Origin: an uncultured Christensenella sp.
GTDB lineage: Bacteria > Bacillota > Clostridia > Christensenellales > Borkfalkiaceae
DNA: 64,000 bases
Direction of reading: 5' to 3'
Assembly: GCA_905203015.1 (NCBI GenBank)
Contig: CAJKUC010000009.1
Span: 31,153-95,152, forward strand
Each line of letters starts with the position of its first letter. Position 1 is the stretch's first letter. Made by a program: the position numbers and the translations under genes. The notes beneath the pieces were generated by a model. That model had not been told where the DNA came from, did no database searches, and was given only the letters and a program-made list of their open reading frames with translations. This document shows positions 59,455 to 64,000 of the stretch, piece after piece.

Positions 59455-59636
59455 TCTTTTATTATAAATATTTGTGAAATTTTTGTGAAATCTTTTTTCT
59501 CGGAGATTTTCAACTGAAAATTTTTTCTGTTTCTCCGAAAAATTTTTTGCCTTTTCGGTTGGTTTTGTGTAGCACAGAGAAAAACGAAAGTCAACGGCAA
59601 AAATTATTGCTTATAATTTTTATATAATTTGAGAGT

Positions 59637-59669
59637 CGAAATTGATTTGCTTCAATTTCGGCTTTTTTT
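59637..59669 (+). terminator. terminator within the gap 59312-59838
   Basis: CGAAATTG (59637-59644) and CAATTTCG (59653-59660), perfect 8-bp stem, then GC and T7. Two TATAAT boxes (59612-59617, 59623-59628) lie just upstream without a good -35, so a tiny terminated transcript is possible. No coding gene is visible in 59312-59838. Confidence 0.7.
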
Positions 59670-59728
59670 ATTTCTCCCCCTTTTTTTAATTTTTCTTAAC
59701 TTGTATGCAATAATTTCTTGCTTCTTCG

Positions 59729-59759
59729 TTGACTTTCGCGCTTCCCCTATTTGTATTAT
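59729..59759 (+). promoter_or_regulatory. promoter of the element gene run
   Basis: TTGACT (59729-59734) and TATTAT (59754-59759) with a 19-bp spacer. The leader (about 59766-59838) contains two mutually exclusive hairpins: TTGCC/GGCAA (59795-59799 with 59805-59809) and CCGAAAA/TTTTCGG (59798-59804 with 59819-59825). The second one covers part of the CGGAGG ribosome binding site. Confidence 0.55.
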
Positions 59760-59838
59760 CTCGGATTCTCAATTTTCTCCGTGCTGTTTTTTTGTTGCCG
59801 AAAAGGCAAAAAAAATTATTTTCGGAGGTATATTCCAA

Positions 59839-60150
59839 ATGAAAAAAGTAGTTTTCTCTATTCAAAGCGTTCGCAGCAAGTCGGATAAAAAATTATCCGG
59901 TTTCGGTTATCTTGCCGAAGGCAGTCTGCTCTGCCCTTGCATCTCAAAGAACAACAAGCCGTACATTCGCGTGTTCGACGACGTTGTCAATCGTTGTAAG
60001 CCTTTGAAAGATCGTCCTGACGAGTTTCAGGGTTACGTTACAATGTATTTCACAGACGTTCCCGTGTACCGCGAAAAAGACGGCGCATACGATATGCTCG
60101 ATCTCGAAGTCGAGTATAAAATCTGGTACAAGCTCGCGGAGGGCAAATAA
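59839..60150 (+). CDS. hypothetical protein of the mobile element
   Basis: 103 residues starting MKKVVFSIQSVRSKSDKK, soluble, mixed charge, with YVTMYFTDVPVYREKDG near the end. I do not recognise the family. ATG 59839 has CGGAGG upstream at 10 nt; the longer ORF from 59629 would run through the leader and is rejected. It ends one base before the ArdA gene, so the two are coupled, and it may have a related anti-defence role. Confidence 0.75.
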   Translation: MKKVVFSIQSVRSKSDKKLSGFGYLAEGSLLCPCISKNNKPYIRVFDDVVNRCKPLKDRPDEFQGYVTMYFTDVPVYREKDGAYDMLDLEVEYKIWYKLAEGK

Positions 60151-60151
60151 G

Positions 60152-60700
60152 ATGAACGGTAACATTCAAATCGTAATCGGCTCTTGGGGCAGTTACAACG
60201 AATGTAACGAGCGTGCGTTAGGCTCGGAATGGCTCGATTTATCCGAGTTTTACGACTGGGAAGAAATCGTTGCCGAACTGAAAAAAGAAGGTTTCGAACT
60301 CGACGGCATCGACGAAGAATTATTCATTCAGGACATAGAAGGCATACCTTCCGATTGTTGCAACTGGGATTATACCAACCCCGAAACGCTGTTTGAAACT
60401 TTAAAAGAATCGGGCATTCTCGATAACGATTACAAATACAAAGTATTCTGCGCTTTTCTCGAAATCCGCGATTTCGACGATTTTGAAAGAAAAGTAGAAG
60501 AACGCGGCGAATACTGGGATGACGATATTTACCTGTACTCGGGCTATGACTGGGATGATTACGGCAGAGAGCGACTCAATGACTGCGGATATGAAATTCC
60601 CGAATTTTTAGAAGATTATATCGACTTCGATAAATACGGAAGAGCCTGCGGCGATTGTTACGTACACGAATACAGCGACGGACTTATAGAAATTTTATAA
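60152..60700 (+). CDS. ardA: antirestriction protein ArdA
   Basis: 182 residues, very acidic, as expected for a protein that mimics B-form DNA and blocks type I restriction enzymes. The N-terminus IVIGSWGSYNECNERALGSE and WLDLSEFYDWEEIVAEL with GFELDGIDEELFIQDIEG are characteristic of ArdA from conjugative elements. Asp/Glu are spread along the whole chain (YDWDDYGRERLND). GGAGGG within the preceding gene serves as ribosome binding site. ArdA early in an element fits expression on entry into a new host. Confidence 0.93.
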   Translation: MNGNIQIVIGSWGSYNECNERALGSEWLDLSEFYDWEEIVAELKKEGFELDGIDEELFIQDIEGIPSDCCNWDYTNPETLFETLKESGILDNDYKYKVFCAFLEIRDFDDFERKVEERGEYWDDDIYLYSGYDWDDYGRERLNDCGYEIPEFLEDYIDFDKYGRACGDCYVHEYSDGLIEIL

Positions 60701-60719
60701 CTAACAGGAGAAAAACATT

Positions 60720-61133
60720 ATGAACATTAAAAACGAACAAAAGAAAAACAAAGCAATCCAAATTATGCAAAAATTAGATATTTACGCGCCGTATATCCGC
60801 GGATTCCGGGAAGAAAATCAAGTCTGCTTTTTTGAAGCGTTCGGCGGTTTCTGGGCTTATCAAGAACCCGAATTGATGGCAAAAATTAAAGAATTTGAAA
60901 CACAATACAACGTACTTGTATACGCCGTTACGCACGAATACACTAACTTCGGCGAGTGTTACGATTTCCTGTATATTCCCGATGACAAATCGGACTGGAA
61001 GTATATGTTGATGCCGCAAAAAACGATGTTTTACGTTTCGGCATACGTATGGAACAAGTCGGACGATATGTGTTCGGAATTCGGAACGATCGGTATCCGT
61101 TCTTTCGGCGGCGGTATTAAAAGGGTTATGTGA
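60720..61133 (+). CDS. hypothetical protein of the mobile element
   Basis: 137 residues, soluble, aromatic-rich: MQKLDIYAPYIRGFREEN, CFFEAFGGFWAYQEPEL, FLYIPDDKSDW and FGTIGIRSFGGGIKRVM. No family recognised. AGGAGAAAAACATT precedes the ATG. Position between ardA and the PcfK-like gene suggests an early element function. Confidence 0.75.
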   Translation: MNIKNEQKKNKAIQIMQKLDIYAPYIRGFREENQVCFFEAFGGFWAYQEPELMAKIKEFETQYNVLVYAVTHEYTNFGECYDFLYIPDDKSDWKYMLMPQKTMFYVSAYVWNKSDDMCSEFGTIGIRSFGGGIKRVM

Positions 61134-61141
61134 GGCGCGAT

Positions 61142-61330
61142 ATGAAAGAATACAAAGCAATGGCGCATATCAATTCATTGAACGGCAAACTCGCCGAAAT
61201 CACGGTACTTGAAAACGTCGGCGATAACGATTACATCGTAGAATACAACGGCATTAAATGCCACGCGATTTTCAACCGGTTTGTCTGCGAATATTACGCC
61301 GACGACGTTTACGAGGTAATAAAGGAATAA
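61142..61330 (+). CDS. small hypothetical protein of the mobile element
   Basis: 62 residues: MKEYKAMAHINSLNGKLAEI, IVEYNGIKCHAIFN and YYADDVYEVIKE. Short proteins with this AIFN...YYADDVY pattern are carried by conjugative elements of Bacillota; function unknown. ATG 61142 has GAGG six bases upstream. The next gene starts five bases after its stop. Confidence 0.7.
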   Translation: MKEYKAMAHINSLNGKLAEITVLENVGDNDYIVEYNGIKCHAIFNRFVCEYYADDVYEVIKE

Positions 61331-61335
61331 CGATT

Positions 61336-62430
61336 ATGATACAATTAAAATTAACGGCAAATACGCCGTCCGAACAACGAATTTTAGAATATTTACAGAA
61401 CACCGCGAGCGAAACGCTCGCCGAAAAGATAAACAACGGCACGCCGTTCGAAAAAGACGGAAAGCCGCTGACAAACAAAAAATCTTTATCGGGATTTATG
61501 AAATACGCCTGCGACGAAGCGAGAAACCTTATTGCACAAGACGAAACCGCCGCGTGCGTAGAAGATTCCGTGGTGTACGGGTGGGCGATTCACTATTTCG
61601 AAGAAGATTCCATCGAAGGCACGTTGTACACGCTTGACGGCTCGGAATATATCCCCGAGAAAAAGTCCGCGCACGTATCCGGAAAAGCAGCGAAAACAAG
61701 CGTTGCTTCCGCTACTACCCCTGCCGTTTCAACGCCGCAAAACAAACAGGAATCTTTATTCGATATGCTTTCTTCTAAGCAACCCGTTTCCGAACCAACG
61801 CCGTCTGACGAGCCTACCCCCGAAGAATTACAAGAGACTCTGGAAGAAACGGCTAACGAACCCGAACCCGTTCAAGAAGCCGTTATCGAACCGCCAAAAC
61901 CGCGCAACTTATCGCCCGTTTACGCAGAGTATCTTAAAATCAAAGAGAAATATCCCGATTGTATCGTCGCCTACCGTTTAGGCGATTTTTACGAAATTCT
62001 CGATAGCGACGCGGTTACGGTTGCAAAAGAACTCGACTTGACTTTGACGAGCCGCGATTGCGGACTCGATACCCGCGTGCCTATGGTAGGCTTCCCCTAT
62101 CACGCCGCCGATATTTACATATCGAAAATCATCGAACGCGGACACAAAATCGCCGTTTGCGAACGGCTTGACGAAATCAAACTTTTGCCCGAACCGAAGC
62201 CGCAAGAAGTAGACGAAGAAACGGGCGAAATCCTTTCCTACGAAGGAATGAAAGAATTTGACGGCGATATTATCGAACCGCCGCATCTTTCAGAAGATTT
62301 GCCCGCACAAAACGAAACCGACGTAGAAAATACCCTACTCGAAGAAGAAAAGGCGTTTGCCGAAGCGTTTGATCCCGAAGCCGTTTGCGCGCTTGCAGAT
62401 TTGCTCGGAGATTGCTTTATTTTAGTTTAA
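61336..62430 (+). CDS. PcfK-like domain fused to a MutS domain I
   Basis: 364 residues in three parts. Residues 1-104 resemble PcfK-like proteins of conjugative plasmids (GFMKYACDEARNLIAQ, EDSVVYGWAIHYFEEDSIEGTL); this family also includes relatives of the Cas9 inhibitor AcrIIA9. Residues 105-190 are a Pro/Glu/Ser/Thr linker. Residues 194-276 match MutS domain I, the mismatch-recognition module: YAEYLKIKEKYPDCIVAYRL, GDFYEIL with the Phe-x-Glu wedge at 218-220, VPMVGFPYHAADIYISKII and HKIAVCE. The rest of MutS (clamp, ATPase) is absent. An acidic tail with PQEVDEETGEIL ends the protein. AAAGGAATAA precedes ATG 61336. Confidence 0.82.
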   Translation: MIQLKLTANTPSEQRILEYLQNTASETLAEKINNGTPFEKDGKPLTNKKSLSGFMKYACDEARNLIAQDETAACVEDSVVYGWAIHYFEEDSIEGTLYTLDGSEYIPEKKSAHVSGKAAKTSVASATTPAVSTPQNKQESLFDMLSSKQPVSEPTPSDEPTPEELQETLEETANEPEPVQEAVIEPPKPRNLSPVYAEYLKIKEKYPDCIVAYRLGDFYEILDSDAVTVAKELDLTLTSRDCGLDTRVPMVGFPYHAADIYISKIIERGHKIAVCERLDEIKLLPEPKPQEVDEETGEILSYEGMKEFDGDIIEPPHLSEDLPAQNETDVENTLLEEEKAFAEAFDPEAVCALADLLGDCFILV

Positions 62431-62445
62431 CCGAGGACCTTTCTT

Positions 62446-63768
62446 ATGAAAATCGAAAAAATTAAACCTATTCCAAAATACATTCTCGCCCGCATCAAAA
62501 AAGCCGACGCGCAAAACAATGTAACGTTGCCTCACCAAACGCGTTTTTATGCCTACCTTACAAAAAACGACGGCGAACTCGTAAAAGTTACCGTCGCCGT
62601 GAAATATCGGTATAAGAAGTGGCTGTATAAGCAAGTTGCCGTACACGGGATTCATTCCGATTTATGCTTCGTGAAAGATATGGTTTTTTATAATATCTGG
62701 GGCTATTTCGTGGGCTGGTACGAACAAGGCGCGCAAAAAGCACCGCGTTGGTACGAAAGCGTCGAATGGTGTATCGGTTACGACAAATATTTCGATCCGC
62801 AAGCCACTATCGTTAACCGGGAATTCTTAGACAAATTTCCCGAATACAAATATTCCGCCGTAAATCTTTACAACGGCGTAAACGTACTGAAATATTTACG
62901 CTTTTATGAAACATATCCGCAAATCGAATATCTGATGAAAGCGGGGCTTGACGATTACGTCTTTTCAAAACAGATTTTAAAAAACGTCGGCAAAAACAAA
63001 TCATTTGCAAAATGGCTTATGAAAAACCGCGCGGAACTTACGGAAAATAAGTATTACGTAGACGTGATCCTTCGCGCGTTTAAAACGGGCAAACCGCTTG
63101 CCGACGTACAAGCCTACCGCAACTACCGTATGAAATTGTCGAAAGAAACGGCATTAAAAGAGTTACGCACGTTTTTCAAAAACGACCTTGAAAAATTTGT
63201 GTTGTATCTTCGCAAGCAGGAAACAAATCCGTATTCGTATCGGGATTATCTTCACGCTTGTCAATATCTCGGTTTGAATATGACGATTGCAAAAAATCGT
63301 TATCCCCGCGACTTCAAACGTTGGCACGATATCCGCATTGACGAATACGCCACAGCAAAAGCGGTTCAGGACGAAAAAGAGCGGAAAGCATTTTACGATA
63401 CTTTCGCCGCCGTCGCAAACAAGTATTCGGGACTTGAATACGATAATAAGTCCGTATATATCGCCGTGATTGCGCAAAGCCCTGCCGAGCTTATCCGTGA
63501 AGGCGAATTGCTCAATCATTGCGTAGGTCGCATGGGCTACGATCGGAAATTCGCGCGGGAAGAATCGTTGATTTTCTTTATCCGCACGAAAGAACACCCC
63601 GACATACCGTTCGTTACCGTCGAATACTCGCCGAGCCGAAGAAAAATACTGCAATGTTACGCTTATCACGATTCTACGCCCGACGACGGCGTTTTGCAGT
63701 TTGTCAATCTCACGTGGCTGCCCTATGCGAATAAGAAACTTCGCAAAATTCAAAGGTCCGCCGCGTGA
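62446..63768 (+). CDS. PcfJ-like protein
   Basis: 440 residues. The C-terminal third carries the PcfJ signature: ELIREGELLNHCVGRMGY, REESLIFFIRTKEHPDIPFV and VEYSPSRRKILQCYAYHD. The N-terminal part is rich in Lys, Tyr and Trp and may bind nucleic acid. PcfJ and PcfK are neighbours in the conjugation region of pCF10-type plasmids, and the same order appears here. Their biochemical role is not established. GAGGACC precedes the ATG. Confidence 0.85.
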   Translation: MKIEKIKPIPKYILARIKKADAQNNVTLPHQTRFYAYLTKNDGELVKVTVAVKYRYKKWLYKQVAVHGIHSDLCFVKDMVFYNIWGYFVGWYEQGAQKAPRWYESVEWCIGYDKYFDPQATIVNREFLDKFPEYKYSAVNLYNGVNVLKYLRFYETYPQIEYLMKAGLDDYVFSKQILKNVGKNKSFAKWLMKNRAELTENKYYVDVILRAFKTGKPLADVQAYRNYRMKLSKETALKELRTFFKNDLEKFVLYLRKQETNPYSYRDYLHACQYLGLNMTIAKNRYPRDFKRWHDIRIDEYATAKAVQDEKERKAFYDTFAAVANKYSGLEYDNKSVYIAVIAQSPAELIREGELLNHCVGRMGYDRKFAREESLIFFIRTKEHPDIPFVTVEYSPSRRKILQCYAYHDSTPDDGVLQFVNLTWLPYANKKLRKIQRSAA

Positions 63769-63795
63769 TTTGCTTTTTACGGGAGATTTTTATTG

Positions 63796-64000
63796 ATGAA
63801 ACCTTTTACTTTTGATTTCGATTTCGGTACTTGTTCTTATTCCGAAAACGTTGCATTAAAACCTTTTAAGCCGGTTAAACACCCCCAGCAACCGCAAAAC
63901 CTTTGCCCGTATCCGATTCCTTTGCTCGACGAGATTATCAAGGACATCGACAACGAAAGCCGCAACGTGGATAAATCGAAATTCGTTTCCGACTTATTCG
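63796..64000 (+). CDS. element gene, partial at window edge
   Basis: 68 codons before the edge: MKPFTFDFDFGTCSYSEN, KPFKPVKHPQQPQNLCPYP and a charged helix with LDEIIKDIDNESRNVDKS. Family not recognised. GGGAGA lies upstream of ATG 63796, 27 nt after the PcfJ-like stop. Confidence 0.65.
   Translation, partial: MKPFTFDFDFGTCSYSENVALKPFKPVKHPQQPQNLCPYPIPLLDEIIKDIDNESRNVDKSKFVSDLF

Larger units (their letters stand above)
59543..59813. repeat. nested inverted repeat blocks: promoter-leader region duplicated in inverted orientation
   Basis: Three blocks recur in mirrored order. Block A is TTTTTTGCCTTTTCGG (59543-59558), complementary to 59798-59813. Block B is AGCACAGAGAAAA (59571-59583), complementary to 59773-59785 with one mismatch. 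Block C is CGAAAGTCAACG (59585-59596), complementary to 59727-59738. The spacing between A and B is 12 nt on both sides; between B and C it is 1 nt on the left and 34 nt on the right. The right arm is the promoter and leader of the element genes; the left arm carries the same TTGACT box pointing left. Confidence 0.8.

Noticed and set aside
59415..59600. 61-codon minus-strand ORF in the AT-rich gap after tRNA-Ala
   Set aside because: It crosses a hairpin and the inverted repeat arm, and its start has no suitable ribosome binding site. Perhaps a remnant, but not supported as a gene.

Overview
The window reads as chromosomal DNA of an anaerobic member of the Bacillota (Clostridia-like, probably an uncultivated gut lineage). 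Reasons: RNase Y, SpoVG, a mraZ-rsmH-led dcw cluster, a MurE with the DNPR motif of meso-diaminopimelate ligases, pyruvate formate-lyase with its activase, PotABCD under a HTH-cupin regulator, strong AGGAGG-type ribosome binding sites and many near-consensus sigma-A promoters (TTGACA-17-TATAAT). Most chromosomal genes from 1 to about 45.8 kb lie on the minus strand and most genes after that on the plus strand. The last 4.7 kb is different in content and looks like the left end of a conjugative or phage-like element beside a tRNA-Ala gene.

Layout. 0-3 kb: radC (cut by the window edge), a phosphopantetheinyl transferase whose promoter puts the start codon at or beside +1, mtnN, ung, and convergent tcdA. 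3.6-8.1 kb: a minus-strand operon pflA - pflB - separate glycyl-radical domain - ComEC-like hydrolase. Pyruvate formate-lyase is split in two: the large subunit lacks the C-terminal glycyl radical domain, which is a separate 77-residue gene with its own ribosome binding site. The hydrolase has one in-frame TGA. 8.3-11.8 kb: an HPrK-like kinase, a PqqD-like protein, an S26B-like peptidase and an ABC exporter, which look like a small peptide-maturation or export locus without a recognised precursor. 12-15.6 kb: accessory genes (PPC/DUF296 protein, TetR regulator, membrane proteins, TfoX-N protein) and a membrane protein carrying a complete barnase-type RNase domain. 15.7-24.1 kb: tRNA-Thr, rny, nadE, recA, cinA, pgsA, rimO. 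24.2-33 kb: ftsK with a very long linker, murC, spoVG (plus strand), and ftsA-ftsZ under their own promoter.

33-44.8 kb is the dcw cluster on the minus strand: mraZ, rsmH, an FtsL-like protein, a class B PBP, murE, mraY, murD, ftsW, murA, ftsQ. It has no murF, murG or murB. murD and ftsW overlap by more than 220 nt in two frames. murI and divergent rpsT follow. 46.5-51.6 kb (plus) is a polyamine uptake operon, HTH-cupin regulator - potA - potB - potC - potD, with an enlarged PotA. 51.6-59.1 kb (plus) is a nearly complete aromatic operon: chorismate mutase with a degenerate prephenate dehydratase region, aroB, aroC, an aroE-aroK fusion, aroQ, aroA and DAHP synthase. It starts with a promoter and a terminator-like leader hairpin.

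59.2-64 kb: tRNA-Ala(GGC), hairpins, and a 271-bp region in which a promoter and leader occur twice in inverted orientation. Then comes a run of element genes: a hypothetical protein, an ArdA antirestriction protein, two more hypotheticals, a PcfK-like domain fused to a MutS mismatch-recognition domain I, a PcfJ-like protein and a partial gene at the edge. The strongest candidates for something undescribed are the split pyruvate formate-lyase, the PcfK-MutS_I fusion beside ArdA, the membrane-bound barnase, the PqqD/HPrK/S26B/ABC locus and the dual-coding murD-ftsW overlap.
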